From Kushneria pakistanensis (GTDB lineage Bacteria; Pseudomonadota; Gammaproteobacteria; Pseudomonadales; Halomonadaceae), in the NCBI RefSeq assembly GCF_014652795.1, contig NZ_BMZM01000002.1, positions 746,025 through 810,024 of the forward strand: a stretch of DNA of 64,000 nucleotides. The letters are read 5' to 3'. The position numbers and the translations under genes were made by a program. The notes below the pieces were generated by a model, which ran no database searches, had not been told where the DNA came from, and saw only the letters and a list, made by a program, of their open reading frames with translations. Below, in pieces: positions 35,253 to 44,893 of this stretch (its first letter is position 1; each line of letters opens with the position of its first letter).

Positions 35253-37265
35253 ATGCTCGATATCCTGTTACCGATTCTGATTTTCTCTGCGCTGCTGCTG
35301 ACGGTTATTGGCGCCGTGCGTCGTGTGCGCCTGTGGCGTCAGGGGCGGCCCTCTCCGGTGGATGTGGTCGGCGGCCTGCTCAAGATGCCGCGTCGCTACC
35401 TGGTGGATCTTCACCACATCGTCGACCGCGACAAGTACATCTCCAAAACCCACGTCGCCACGGCGGGTGGTTTTGTACTGGCCGCACTGCTGGCCATCAT
35501 CGTGCACGGCTTTGGTCTGCACAGCCGCATTCTCGGCTGGGCATTGCTGGCTGCCACGGCCTGCATGTTTACCGGCGCGCTGTTCGTGGCCAACCGTCGG
35601 CGCAACCCGCCGGCGCGGCTCTCGAAGGGCCCCTGGATGCGTCTGCCCAAGAGCCTTCTGGCCTTTGCTGCCAGCTTCTTTATCGTCACCCTGCCGGTGG
35701 CCGGCATCCTGCCGGCGGACTTCGGGGGCTGGCTTCTGGCAGCGGTGCTGGCGGTCGGCGTGGCCTGGGGCGTATCCGAAATGTTTCTGGGCATGACCTG
35801 GGGCGGCCCCATCAAGCACGCCTTTGCCGGCGCCCTGCACTTGGCCTGGCATCGTCGCCCCGAGCGCTTCAGCACGCCGCATAACGCCAGCGCGGCGCGC
35901 TCCAGCGGCCTCAAGGCGCTCAAGCTTGATGATGACAAGGCAAAGCTTGGCGTTGAAAAGCCCGCTGACTTCACCTGGAACCAGCTGCTGGGCTTTGATG
36001 CCTGCGTGCAGTGCGGTCGCTGTGAAGCCATGTGCCCGGCCTTTGCCGCCGGCCAGCCGCTCAACCCCAAAAAACTGATTCAGGACATGGTCATCGGCAT
36101 GCGCGGTGGCACCGATGCCGGCTACTACGGCTCGCCCTATCCCGGCAAGCCGATCGGCGAGCACGAAGGCCATCCAAACGGGCCGATCGTGAACCGCGCA
36201 GGCGGTGCGCTGGTGGATGCCGAAACGCTGTGGTCGTGCACCACCTGTCGCGCCTGCGTGGAAGAGTGCCCGATGATGATCGAGCACGTTGACGCCATCG
36301 TTGACATGCGCCGTTTCCTGACGCTGGAACACGGCAATACGCCCAACAAGGGCGCCGAGGTGCTCGATAACCTGATTGCCACCGACAACCCCGGCGGCTT
36401 TGATCCTGATTCACGCCTGCACTGGGCGGCCGATCTCAATCTGCCGCTGATGGCCGACAAACGCGAGGCCGATGTGCTGCTGTGGCTGGGCGATGGTGTC
36501 TTTGACATGCGCAATCAGCGCACGCTGCGCTCGCTGATCAAGGTGCTGCGCGCCGCCGAGGTCGACTTTGCCGTGCTCGGTACTGAAGAGCGCGACAGCG
36601 GTGACGTGGCGCGACGTCTGGGCGATGAAGCCACCTTCCAGACCCTGGCGCGGCGCAATATCAGGACCATGAGCCAGTATCGCTTCTCGCGCATCGTGAC
36701 CTGTGATCCGCACAGCTTCCACGTGCTCAAGAACGAGTACGGCGAGCTGGGTAGTGCTGACATGCCGGCCAACTATGAGGTCTATCACCACAGCACGTTT
36801 ATTAATGAGCTGGTCAAGGCCGGCAGCCTCACCTTCAAGGAATGGAAGGGCGGTAGCGTGACCTATCACGACCCGTGCTATCTGGGACGCTACAACGGGG
36901 AATACGAGGCCCCGCGTGATGTGCTCAGGGCGCTGGGGATCGACGTGCAGGAAATGGCCCGCTCCGGCTATCGCTCGCGCTGCTGTGGTGGCGGTGGCGG
37001 TGCACCGATTACCGATATTCCCGGCAAGCAGCGTATTCCCGATATGCGCATGGAAGATGTCCGCGCCACCGGCGCCGATACGGTAGCCGTGGGCTGTCCG
37101 CAGTGTACGGCCATGCTGGAAGGCGTGGTGGAACCCCGCGCCGACATCAAGGATATCGCCGAGCTGGTCGCTGATGCCCTGGTCATTGGGCAGTCGACCG
37201 GGAAAACCGCATCGAGCAAAAGTGCGCCGCAGCCGCAGCGCACTGTCGAGGAGGTAACGCCATGA
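35253..37265 (+). CDS. dgcB: Dimethylglycine demethylase-associated Fe-S protein DgcB
   Basis: Protein of 670 residues. The N-terminal third has about four to five membrane helices (ILLPILIFSALLLTVIGAV, GGFVLAALLAIIVHGFGL, LLAFAASFFIVTLPVAGILP, GWLLAAVLAVGVAWGVSE). Two [4Fe-4S] motifs follow: CVQCGRCEAMCPAF and CTTCRACVEECPMM. The C-terminal half is HdrD/GlpC-like with CCG motifs (YHDPCYLGRYNGEYEAPRDV, SRCCGGGGG, GCPQCTAML). It probably passes electrons from DgcA/ETF to quinone. GAGAGGAGAGACGCC precedes the ATG at 35253. Overlaps the ETF alpha gene by 4 nt. Confidence 0.92.
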   Translation: MLDILLPILIFSALLLTVIGAVRRVRLWRQGRPSPVDVVGGLLKMPRRYLVDLHHIVDRDKYISKTHVATAGGFVLAALLAIIVHGFGLHSRILGWALLAATACMFTGALFVANRRRNPPARLSKGPWMRLPKSLLAFAASFFIVTLPVAGILPADFGGWLLAAVLAVGVAWGVSEMFLGMTWGGPIKHAFAGALHLAWHRRPERFSTPHNASAARSSGLKALKLDDDKAKLGVEKPADFTWNQLLGFDACVQCGRCEAMCPAFAAGQPLNPKKLIQDMVIGMRGGTDAGYYGSPYPGKPIGEHEGHPNGPIVNRAGGALVDAETLWSCTTCRACVEECPMMIEHVDAIVDMRRFLTLEHGNTPNKGAEVLDNLIATDNPGGFDPDSRLHWAADLNLPLMADKREADVLLWLGDGVFDMRNQRTLRSLIKVLRAAEVDFAVLGTEERDSGDVARRLGDEATFQTLARRNIRTMSQYRFSRIVTCDPHSFHVLKNEYGELGSADMPANYEVYHHSTFINELVKAGSLTFKEWKGGSVTYHDPCYLGRYNGEYEAPRDVLRALGIDVQEMARSGYRSRCCGGGGGAPITDIPGKQRIPDMRMEDVRATGADTVAVGCPQCTAMLEGVVEPRADIKDIAELVADALVIGQSTGKTASSKSAPQPQRTVEEVTP

Positions 37266-38542
37266 GCGAGCTTGTTCGCCGTGATCCTCGCAAGGAATGG
37301 ATCGCCCGTAACCGCCTGCATCCGCAGCATCTTGAAGTGCTGGCCGAAATCGGCGGCAACGCCGTTGCCACCGAGTGGATGGGCCCCAACGGTCTGATGC
37401 GGCGCAATCCGCATGCTGTGGGTTTCATGGGTCCCAACGGCATTCGCCGCATCGATCGCAGTGGCGCCTCGCACGCTGCGCATACCAATGCCCGCAGCAC
37501 ACAGAGTCAGGATTCGCGCCGTCAGGTCACCATCAATACGCCCGCCTTCATGGTGGCCGTGGTGCCGGACATGGCCGGTGGTCGCCTGTCGCCGCACGAT
37601 CGTGACCTGCTGGGGCTGGCCCGTCAGCTGGCCGACGCCGATCCGGAAAACCCCGGCGCGGTGCTGGCGATCATCTATGGCGAGCACAAGGAAAACGCCT
37701 TTGGCGAGGCCGGCGTCGATCGTCTGCTGTCTCTGGAAGGCGAGCAGTTTGACGGCTATACGCCGGAAAACCGTATCGCCGCCCTGCAGGGCGTGGATCG
37801 CGAAATCGCACCGCGTTACTGGCTGCTGCCCGACTCCACGGTGGGTGGTGGCGAGCTGGGTCGACGCCTGAGCGTGCGGCTGGGCGAGCGCGCGGCCACC
37901 CAGGTCTGGCAGGTCGAAGCCGACAGTGACAGCGACACCGGCTGGCGTTGCACGACCCGCGGGGCGGCCGGCACGACCGATATCGTTCGCGCCCTGCCGC
38001 GCGTGGTGCTGGCGCTGGCCGAGTGCGCAGACCCTATCAGCGAAACCCGTCATGCCGCCGAGCCCATCGAACTCTCCCGGGGGCTGCCCAACGTGCTCGG
38101 TCGTATCGAGGACATCGGCGAGGTGGCAGTCGACCCGGCCAGCGTCTCGCTGGCGGAAGCCGAGTTCATTCTCTCTGCCGGTAACGGGGTCAAGGACTGG
38201 GACAACTACCATCACGCCGCCGAAGTGCTCGGTGCCACCAAGGGCGCCTCGCGTGTGGCGGTCGACGATGGCCACATGCCGCGTGACCGTCAGGTCGGCG
38301 CCACCGGCACCTGGGTGTCAGCAAAGGTCTATGTGGCGGTGGGCATCTCGGGGGCCATTCAGCACCTGCAGGGCATTCAGAGCTGTGAAAAGGTCGTGGC
38401 CATCAACCTCGATGAAGGCTGTGACATGGTCAAGCGGGCTGATCTCGCCGTGATCGGGGATGCCAACGCCATCCTGGCGGCGCTGGTCACGCGCGTGGAG
38501 CAGTACCGCGCCGAGCAGGAGGAGAACCGCGATGCCGCCTGA
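37262..38542 (+). CDS. Electron transfer flavoprotein alpha subunit (dgc-associated)
   Basis: ETF alpha/FixB-type protein of 426 residues, longer than ordinary EtfA (about 310) because of an N-terminal extension (RNRLHPQHLEVLAEIGGNAV, GPNGLMRRNPHAVGFMGPNG). The C-terminal FAD domain is clear: LSAGNGVKDWDNYHHAAEVLG, DGHMPRDRQVGATGTWVSA, YVAVGISGAIQHLQGIQSCE and DEGCDMVKRADLAVIGDAN. The P. aeruginosa counterpart is PA5400. Starts within dgcB (ATGA) and overlaps the beta-subunit gene by 11 nt. Predicted to accept electrons from DgcA. Confidence 0.9.
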   Translation: MSELVRRDPRKEWIARNRLHPQHLEVLAEIGGNAVATEWMGPNGLMRRNPHAVGFMGPNGIRRIDRSGASHAAHTNARSTQSQDSRRQVTINTPAFMVAVVPDMAGGRLSPHDRDLLGLARQLADADPENPGAVLAIIYGEHKENAFGEAGVDRLLSLEGEQFDGYTPENRIAALQGVDREIAPRYWLLPDSTVGGGELGRRLSVRLGERAATQVWQVEADSDSDTGWRCTTRGAAGTTDIVRALPRVVLALAECADPISETRHAAEPIELSRGLPNVLGRIEDIGEVAVDPASVSLAEAEFILSAGNGVKDWDNYHHAAEVLGATKGASRVAVDDGHMPRDRQVGATGTWVSAKVYVAVGISGAIQHLQGIQSCEKVVAINLDEGCDMVKRADLAVIGDANAILAALVTRVEQYRAEQEENRDAA

Positions 38543-39341
38543 TGCTCAATCTTCAAGTGCGACCGGACTCAACGTGGCCGTGCTGGTGTCGATCGGTCGG
38601 CATCCGCTGACGGCGCGTACGCGCCGCGCCGATCAGGACGCGCGCGCCGTGGAAATGGCACTGACCCTGTCGGGTGCCTCCGTCAGCCTGATGCACGCCG
38701 GTCAGCATGACAGTGACAATGAAGAGGCCATTCGTGGCTATCTCGGCATGGGCATCGACGAGGTGCGTCTGCTCGAGCAGATGCCCCAGGCCGATGTGGT
38801 GCCGGTGCTGACCGAGGCCCTGCGTGCCAGCGCCCCGCAGCTGGTACTGACCGGTACGCGCGCCGAAACCGGCGAGGCTTCGGGCATTCTGCCGTATCTG
38901 CTGGCCGAGGCACTGGGCTGGCCGGTGATCAATGGTCTGGCCGCGGTGGAAAAGGTCGAGAAGGGCGTGGCCACCGTGCTGCAGGCCCTGCCCCGAGGCA
39001 AGCGACGGCGTCTGCGCGTGCGCCTGCCAGCGATCGCCACGGTGGATACCAGTGCGCCCGCGGCGCGTCAGAGCGCCTTCGGCCCGGCCCGGCGCGGTGA
39101 GTTCGATGTTCAGCCGCATGCCAGCGAGGCCGATTCAGCGCTGACCCAGTGGCAGATTCAGCCGGCGCGCAAGCGCCCCAAACGTCTCAAGATCGTCAAG
39201 TCGTCGTCTGCCCGTGACCGCTTCAAGGCAGCCGCGGCCAAATCCGATGGCGGCGGCGGACAGACCCTCAACGATGTCACGCCGGAGCAGGGTGCCGAAG
39301 CCATTTTCAAACTACTCAGGGAAGAGGGTGTGCTGCGTTGA
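38532..39341 (+). CDS. Electron transfer flavoprotein beta subunit (dgc-associated)
   Basis: ETF beta-type protein of 269 residues. It shows NVAVLVSIGRHPLTARTRRADQDARAVEMAL, MGIDEVRLLEQ, PQLVLTGTRAETGEASGILPYLLAEALGWPV (the adenine-nucleotide-binding region) and KGVATVLQALPRGKRRRLRV in order. Long motifs are split here: the first covers residues 13-43. The C-terminus (KRPKRLKIVKSSSARDRFKA) is the ETF-beta arm that would contact partners. Start at 38532, inside the alpha-subunit gene. Last gene of the operon before a terminator. Confidence 0.9.
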   Translation: MPPDAQSSSATGLNVAVLVSIGRHPLTARTRRADQDARAVEMALTLSGASVSLMHAGQHDSDNEEAIRGYLGMGIDEVRLLEQMPQADVVPVLTEALRASAPQLVLTGTRAETGEASGILPYLLAEALGWPVINGLAAVEKVEKGVATVLQALPRGKRRRLRVRLPAIATVDTSAPAARQSAFGPARRGEFDVQPHASEADSALTQWQIQPARKRPKRLKIVKSSSARDRFKAAAAKSDGGGGQTLNDVTPEQGAEAIFKLLREEGVLR

Positions 39342-39427
39342 TCGTCGAACGCCGTCTGCCATCGGCAGGCGGTCATGGTGACCACGGGCACGGGTGATAA
39401 AAAAGGGGAACACCACGAGCGTCTTGT

Positions 39428-39454
39428 GCCTCGCCATCATGGCGGGGCGTTTTA
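39428..39454 (+). terminator. Terminator after the dgc/ETF operon
   Basis: GCCTCGCCA / TGGCGGGGC stem (one G-T pair), 3-nt loop, followed by GTTTTATT. Confidence 0.65.
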
Positions 39455-39545
39455 TTGTGGGGCATAAAATCCGGACGTATCGAGGGGCAGTTCAGGCAGG
39501 GAAACAGGTCCTTGGCCGGCCCATGCGGACCGGCCGAAGGGCCCC

Positions 39546-41285
39546 TTACGAATGGGCGGCCTGCAGGTTTGCTGTCTGTCCTCTTTTGCGCACCACCCAG
39601 TAGCCCACGCCGCCAGCCGCCAGCAGCATGGCGCCGCAGCCTGCCGCCAGCAGGTAGCCACCCAGCGTTGCCTGCTCGGGGACATTGAACCGCTCGGCCA
39701 GTGAGGCCAGCGTCGAGGCGTACTGAAACCACAGAAAAATCCCGATGGCGACGCCCGACAGCATGGTACATGCCGCAATGACGCGTGTGCCGGAGATCCA
39801 GGTGGCACTGACCTCGCGGTCATGCTCATGCAAAAAGGCGCGATACGCCCGCTGTATGTCGGTGACCCGGGTCAGTCTGGAGGCCACGACGATCGCTACC
39901 AGCGCGGCCAGCGTGCTGATCACCACCGGGTGCAGATAAACGGGCAGTGAGATCCACTGCGCCTGATCCATCAATGACAGCGCGATATTGCTGACAAAGC
40001 CCACCGTCAGCCCCCAGCCAGCGCCCGCGGCGGTAATCCGGCGACTCCAGATGCTCATCAGCGCCACCGGTCCCCAGGAGGAAGCAAAGAGCGTGGCGGC
40101 AAACCAGACCACTGCCATGACGGCCGGCGACTGGAAAAGCGCAATGATCAGCGAGACCACTCCGGCGCCCAGGATCGACAGGCGGCTGGCACGCATGGCG
40201 GCCTTTTCGCTGCGGTTGGGCGGCAGGATGTCATTGGAAATGCTGAAGCCGATGATCGACAAAAAGGTCGAGCATGATGAGAGCCCGGCGGCAAAAACCC
40301 CGGTCAGAATCACCACGCCCAGCCATGTCGGCAGAATGTTGAGCGACGCCCACACCATGGCGCGTTCGCCGTTGAGCTGGCTGTCATAAAGATTGATTGC
40401 TGCCCCGGTCATCATCATGAGGGCGTAAAACACGGCCAGCGAGACGGCGGTGAGCATGGCCGAGCGCATGACCACGTGCTCGTTGCGCGCCATGAGATAG
40501 CGGCTTGACTGCCACGGGCTGGCAGCCAGTACGGCGGCCCACACCAGTCCGAGCGTCACGCCCCAAGTCAGGGCTTCGCCCGGCGTCGAGAAGGTGGCAT
40601 CCGGTCCTTCCAGCACGCCATGCCACAGCGCGATGTCAGGCTTGTCGGTCTGGGAAAGCAGGCCCTCGATCACACCATGCCAGCCGCCAAGATCCTGCAG
40701 GATGTAGAACGAGCCGCCAAGTGCTGCCAGCGAGAAGATCACGAACATGATGGTGTCGGTCACCATTACGCCGGGGGAGCCGGAGTAGAGGATAAAGCCG
40801 GTGTAGGTCAGCCATACCAGCACCAGCCCGGTCCAGTAGGGCATGCCGGTCAGCTCGGAGAACATGATGCCTGCGCCCTGCATCACACCGACCAGATAGG
40901 CACCCAGTCCGACGATCGTGGTCAGCCCGGCAATCATCTGCACGCGTCTGGAATCAAAGCGCTTGCCGAAAAATTCCGGCACCGTTCTGGCTTCGCTGCG
41001 GCGCAGGTAGCGGCCGAAGGCCAGCGCGCCGAGCAGGCAGCCCGAGGTGCTGATAGCGGCAAAGATCAGCATCACGAAGGGGTAGCCGTCGTAGGCAAAA
41101 CCGGTTTCGCCCAGAAAGGCGCTGGTACTGGTATAGCTGGCCACCAGGGTGCCCAGAATGAAAAAGGTCGGCGCATTGCGTCCGGCGACCAGATAGTCAT
41201 CAAGATGTTTGACGCGACGCCCGGCCAGATGGCCGATCAGGAAGTAGCCGACGAGGCTGCACAGGATGGCGATGGTATAGACCAT
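39546..41285 (-). CDS. Sodium:solute symporter family transporter
   Basis: SSS/SLC5-type secondary transporter of 579 residues with about 13 helices. Family features: the first helix VYTIAILCSLVGYFLIGHLA, loop HLDDYLVAGRNAPTFFILGT, unwound helix SYTSTSAFLGETGFAYDGYP, and later FAAGLSSCSTFLSIIGFSIS (the Na+-site serine-rich segment). Within a betaine block the substrate could be betaine, carnitine, choline or a demethylation intermediate, but the sequence does not decide. ATG at 41285 has GGAG seven bases upstream; ATG 41300 is the alternative. Confidence 0.88.
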   Translation of the reverse strand: MVYTIAILCSLVGYFLIGHLAGRRVKHLDDYLVAGRNAPTFFILGTLVASYTSTSAFLGETGFAYDGYPFVMLIFAAISTSGCLLGALAFGRYLRRSEARTVPEFFGKRFDSRRVQMIAGLTTIVGLGAYLVGVMQGAGIMFSELTGMPYWTGLVLVWLTYTGFILYSGSPGVMVTDTIMFVIFSLAALGGSFYILQDLGGWHGVIEGLLSQTDKPDIALWHGVLEGPDATFSTPGEALTWGVTLGLVWAAVLAASPWQSSRYLMARNEHVVMRSAMLTAVSLAVFYALMMMTGAAINLYDSQLNGERAMVWASLNILPTWLGVVILTGVFAAGLSSCSTFLSIIGFSISNDILPPNRSEKAAMRASRLSILGAGVVSLIIALFQSPAVMAVVWFAATLFASSWGPVALMSIWSRRITAAGAGWGLTVGFVSNIALSLMDQAQWISLPVYLHPVVISTLAALVAIVVASRLTRVTDIQRAYRAFLHEHDREVSATWISGTRVIAACTMLSGVAIGIFLWFQYASTLASLAERFNVPEQATLGGYLLAAGCGAMLLAAGGVGYWVVRKRGQTANLQAAHS

Positions 41286-41403
41286 GAGGGGCTCCGGCAT
41301 TGTGGGTCTTGTATGAGTTGTATTGAAAGCATGTCGCGAGCGATTCGGAGACTCATGCTTGCCAGCGTCACGGCAAAGGACATTTGCGACACGGTGATTC
41401 CCC

Positions 41404-41436
41404 AAAAAACAGGGCCGCCTCGAAGGGCGGCCCTGT
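41404..41436 (-). terminator. Terminator after the BCCT gene
   Basis: Minus strand: ACAGGGCCGCC, 5-nt loop, GGCGGCCCTGT then TTTTTT; 30 nt past the stop. Confidence 0.88.
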
Positions 41437-41465
41437 CTTTCACCGTGCAGGTTGTGCGTTTGGTC

Positions 41466-43049
41466 CTAGAGCGTCTGGGCGGCTCGGGTAGGCGCCTTGG
41501 GGCCATAGAGCTCCCGATGCAGGCCCATGTAGAGACTGCAGCACATCAGTACCAGTACCACGGTAAAGGGCAGTCCGGTGGCTACGGCGCCGGCCTGAAG
41601 AGCGCTCAGCGCGGTCGTACCGCCACCGTAGAGCAGCACGCCGGCAATTGAGCCCTGCATGGTGGCCCAGAACACGCGCTGGCCGCGCGGGGTGTCGGTC
41701 TTGCCGCCGGCGGTGATGTTATCGATGACCAGTGAGCCCGAATCCGAAGAGGTGATAAAAAACACCAGCACCAGCACGATCGCCAGTAGTGACGTCACGC
41801 CGGACAGGGGCAGCTGCTCGAGCATGTGGAACATGGCCAGTGATACATCATCGATGCCGCCGGCCAGCTTGCCGATGTTGTTGGTGACCTGATAAAGCGC
41901 CAGCCCGCCGAAGGTGCTCATCCAGACCAGGGTGACCAGCGTCGGAATGACCAGCACGGCCACCAGGAATTCACGTACGGTGCGACCTTTTGAGACACGC
42001 GCAATGAACATGCCGACAAACGGAGACCAGGAGATCCACCACGCCCAGTAAAATATTGTCCAGCCATGATACCAGGTGCCGTCGTCGCGACCGATCCAGT
42101 TCGACAGCGGCAGGATATGGGTCATGTAGGACATGGCCGTTGTGCCAATACCGGCCAGCACGGTCAGGGTAGGGGCAACGGCAATGACAAACACCAGCAG
42201 CAGGGCGGCAATGAACATGTTGATGTTGGAAAAGAGCTTCACGCCGCCATCAATACCGCGCCAGACCGAGATCAATGTCAGCACGCTGACCACCACGATA
42301 ATGGCCAGCTGGGTGCCCAGCGTGTTGGGGACATTAAAGAGATAGGCCAGACCGCCGGCCGCCTGGGAGGCACCAAAGCCCAGCGAAGTGGCAAGACCAA
42401 AGACCGTGGCCAGCACGGCCAGAATGTCGATGATGTGGCCGGGCCAGCCGCGGGTATGCTTGCCAAGAATGGGATAAAAAGCCGAGCGAAGGGTCAGCGG
42501 CAGGCCGCGGTTATAGGCGAAAAAGGCCAGCGATAATCCCACCACGGCGTAAATCGCCCAGGGATGCAGACCCCAGTGGAACATGGTGGCCCCCATGGCA
42601 GCGCTCGCGCCTTCAGGCGTGCGGGCCGGTGCGTTAAGCGGTGTGCCATACCAGTCGGTATAGTAGGCCACAGGCTCTGCCACACTCCAGAACATCAGCC
42701 CGATCCCCATGCCGGCCGCGAAGAGCATGGCAAACCAGGACATGCGGGAAAACTCGGGTCTTGCATCGCGCCCGCCCAGTCGAATACGACCGACCGGCAG
42801 CACGATCAATGCCAGGCAAAAGAGGACGAAAATGTTGCCGGAAATCATGAAAAGCCAGTCGAAATGTTCGATCGACCAGTTCTTGGCCAGGCCCAGCTGC
42901 GCGTTGGCCATATCGGGATAGATCAGGGCATAAATCAGAAAGGCGAGAATGGCGGCGGCAGACAGCGGAAAAACGGGATGGTGGAAATCCATGCCCATCA
43001 TCTGCTTGTTGTCCTGGCCCGACGTCAGCAATGAGTTCTGGTCATCCAT
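41466..43049 (-). CDS. BCCT-family glycine betaine/choline transporter
   Basis: Twelve-helix BCCT protein of 527 residues. The glycine-rich helix-3 motif is GMGIGLMFWSVAEPVAYYTD, the GMGIG form of Na+-coupled BetP rather than the GIGID form of H+-coupled BetT. The aromatic substrate box appears in FYWAWWISWSPFVGMFIARV with SKGRTVREF. The termini are short, without BetP's long regulatory tail, so uptake for catabolism is more likely than osmosensing (inference). AGAGGA precedes the ATG at 43049. It lies between the dgc and gbc genes, fitting betaine supply. Confidence 0.92.
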   Translation of the reverse strand: MDDQNSLLTSGQDNKQMMGMDFHHPVFPLSAAAILAFLIYALIYPDMANAQLGLAKNWSIEHFDWLFMISGNIFVLFCLALIVLPVGRIRLGGRDARPEFSRMSWFAMLFAAGMGIGLMFWSVAEPVAYYTDWYGTPLNAPARTPEGASAAMGATMFHWGLHPWAIYAVVGLSLAFFAYNRGLPLTLRSAFYPILGKHTRGWPGHIIDILAVLATVFGLATSLGFGASQAAGGLAYLFNVPNTLGTQLAIIVVVSVLTLISVWRGIDGGVKLFSNINMFIAALLLVFVIAVAPTLTVLAGIGTTAMSYMTHILPLSNWIGRDDGTWYHGWTIFYWAWWISWSPFVGMFIARVSKGRTVREFLVAVLVIPTLVTLVWMSTFGGLALYQVTNNIGKLAGGIDDVSLAMFHMLEQLPLSGVTSLLAIVLVLVFFITSSDSGSLVIDNITAGGKTDTPRGQRVFWATMQGSIAGVLLYGGGTTALSALQAGAVATGLPFTVVLVLMCCSLYMGLHRELYGPKAPTRAAQTL

Positions 43050-43260
43050 ACGCGGTCCTCTTTGTTGTTGTACAAAAAGTGGTGGTGCAACCAGCCCCCC
43101 AGTTGGCTGTGATTTATTCTTTGTCCGACCCCTCAAAGCCATTTATTTAAAAGCGACGCCAACATATCCAATGCCGCTCGGGCGGGCGCGCCATTCGTCT
43201 ATTGCCTTTAATATCGATGCACAGTAGTCAATCAAAGAGCAACAACAAGAGGGCGTAAAG

Positions 43261-43500
43261 ATGATGATTGTCGATCTGATTGATGGCGATGATTTTCGGG
43301 CGCGACTGGTGGCGCTTGGCGTCCATATACCCGAAGGCGCAGGGCCGGATACCTGTGCGCGAATGGCGCTGTGCAAGCATCGAGGCGAGGGTGTCGAAGG
43401 GTTGAAGGAGCTCGTGGATGAACTGGTCAGGCGATCCGATATCCTGCTGCCCTCGGTGCGACAGGCCATTGATCATTACCTGCTTCCAGCACTGAATTAA
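43261..43500 (+). CDS. Hypothetical small protein, 79 aa
   Basis: Acidic soluble protein, MMIVDLIDGDDFRARLVALG to the end HYLLPALN, with two cysteines and a helical C-terminal half (VEGLKELVDELVRRSDILLP). I do not recognise it. GAGGGCG lies upstream of the ATG. It is divergent from the BCCT gene and convergent with gbcA, sharing a bidirectional terminator. The location between betaine uptake and betaine oxygenase hints at a role in that pathway, but nothing in the sequence shows one. Confidence 0.65.
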   Translation: MMIVDLIDGDDFRARLVALGVHIPEGAGPDTCARMALCKHRGEGVEGLKELVDELVRRSDILLPSVRQAIDHYLLPALN

Positions 43501-43521
43501 AAAAACCGGATTGACCGACAT

Positions 43522-43560
43522 AAAAAAGGGACTGGCTCACAAGTCGTGGCCAGTCCCTTT
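43522..43560. terminator. Bidirectional terminator between the 79-aa gene and gbcA
   Basis: AAAGGGACTGGC / GCCAGTCCCTTT perfect stem with CAC/GTG continuing into the loop; A6 on the left gives the leftward gbcA transcript a strong T-tract. Confidence 0.88.
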
Positions 43561-43606
43561 AACGTTTTATACTGCCTTTAAACGCTCAGTGGCGTGATTC
43601 CCGGAA

Positions 43607-44893
43607 TCAGCCCTTGGCCAGATGCAGGGCGGGCGCTTCCTGACCCAGATGGCTGAGCATGCGCTCGCTGTACCAGTTAACAAAGTCGATCACGCCAAAC
43701 TCGTAGGTCTCGGAGTACGGACCAGGCTGATAGGCCCTTGAGTTGATACCGCGCTGATTTTCCTCGGCCAGCTGACGGTCCTGGTCGTTGGTAGCGTCCC
43801 AGACGCGGCGCATATTTTCCGGATCATAGTCCACGCCTTCGACGGCATCCTTGTGCACCAGCCACTTGGTCGTGACCATGGTCTGCTGCGGCCCGATCGG
43901 CAGCACGCGGAACACGATGGAATGATCACCCATGAAATGGTTCCATGAGTTGGGCAGGTGCAGAATGCGCAGCGAGCCCATGTCCGGGCTGGTCAGGCGG
44001 CCCATGAGCTTGTTGCAGGCCGGCTTGCCGTCCATGGTCATCGAGACCACGTTATCGAGCAGCGGCGTACGGGTCAGGCGGTTGCGCTTGCCAAAGCGCT
44101 TGAGCTGCCAGGGCACCTGCTCACGGTTCCAGTCGGCCTGCTTGCGGGTGACCAGATCCTTGTACTTGTCAGTGGCGCGCGGGTCTTCGGTGTCATCGAA
44201 CTCGATCAGTGAATTCAAGAGCTCCGGGTGCGCGCCATTGCAGTGATAGCACTCGCGGTTGTTCTCGATGACCAGCTTCCAGTTCGCCTGCTCAACGATG
44301 GTGCTTTCCACTGCCACCTTGACGTTATCCATGTCGTACGGCTCGAGATAATGCTCAAGCGTGACCAGGAAGTCGTCGATGGCCGGGGGTTCTTCACTCA
44401 GATTGATGAAGATAAAACCGCCGGCGGTACGGGCATTGACCGGCTTGAGGCCGAACTGGTTGAGATCGAAATCGGCGCCCATGTCGCTGCCGGCAAACAG
44501 CAGCCGACCATCAAGTTCATAGGTCCACTGATGGTAGGGACAGACCAGCTTGGCGACCTTGCCCTTCTCCTTCGTACACAGCCTTGACCCGCGGTGACGA
44601 CAGACGTTGTGGAAGGCATGTACTGCACCTTCTGCGCCACGAACGATGACGATCGGGTTGTTGCCGATCTCCAGCGTCATGAAATTGCCCTTGGCGGGAA
44701 TCTCGCAGGTCATGCCCGCAAAGAGCCACTCCTTTTCGAACACTTCCTGTATATCGAGGGCGAAAAATCGCGCATCGTTATAAAACGGCTGCGGCAGGGA
44801 GTAGGTGGGGTTTCTGTTCTGAAGCAAATCGGCCGCGGCCTGGCGTGCCTGGTTCAGAACATCATCAGGTCCATATGAAGCAGTCATGTCCAT
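43607..44893 (-). CDS. gbcA: Glycine betaine monooxygenase, oxygenase subunit
   Basis: Rieske non-heme iron oxygenase of 428 residues demethylating glycine betaine to dimethylglycine. Rieske ligands: C98-x-H100 in NVCRHRGSRL and C118-x2-H121 in VCPYHQWTY. Mononuclear iron site: H217 and H222 in ECYHCNGAHPELL, preceded by the bridging-region Glu/Asn of VIENNRE. AAGGA eight bases before the ATG at 44893. It is divergent from the reductase gene gbcB across a 359-nt control region, as in Pseudomonas. Formaldehyde is the by-product, matching the nearby fdhA and folate genes. Confidence 0.95.
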   Translation of the reverse strand: MDMTASYGPDDVLNQARQAAADLLQNRNPTYSLPQPFYNDARFFALDIQEVFEKEWLFAGMTCEIPAKGNFMTLEIGNNPIVIVRGAEGAVHAFHNVCRHRGSRLCTKEKGKVAKLVCPYHQWTYELDGRLLFAGSDMGADFDLNQFGLKPVNARTAGGFIFINLSEEPPAIDDFLVTLEHYLEPYDMDNVKVAVESTIVEQANWKLVIENNRECYHCNGAHPELLNSLIEFDDTEDPRATDKYKDLVTRKQADWNREQVPWQLKRFGKRNRLTRTPLLDNVVSMTMDGKPACNKLMGRLTSPDMGSLRILHLPNSWNHFMGDHSIVFRVLPIGPQQTMVTTKWLVHKDAVEGVDYDPENMRRVWDATNDQDRQLAEENQRGINSRAYQPGPYSETYEFGVIDFVNWYSERMLSHLGQEAPALHLAKG

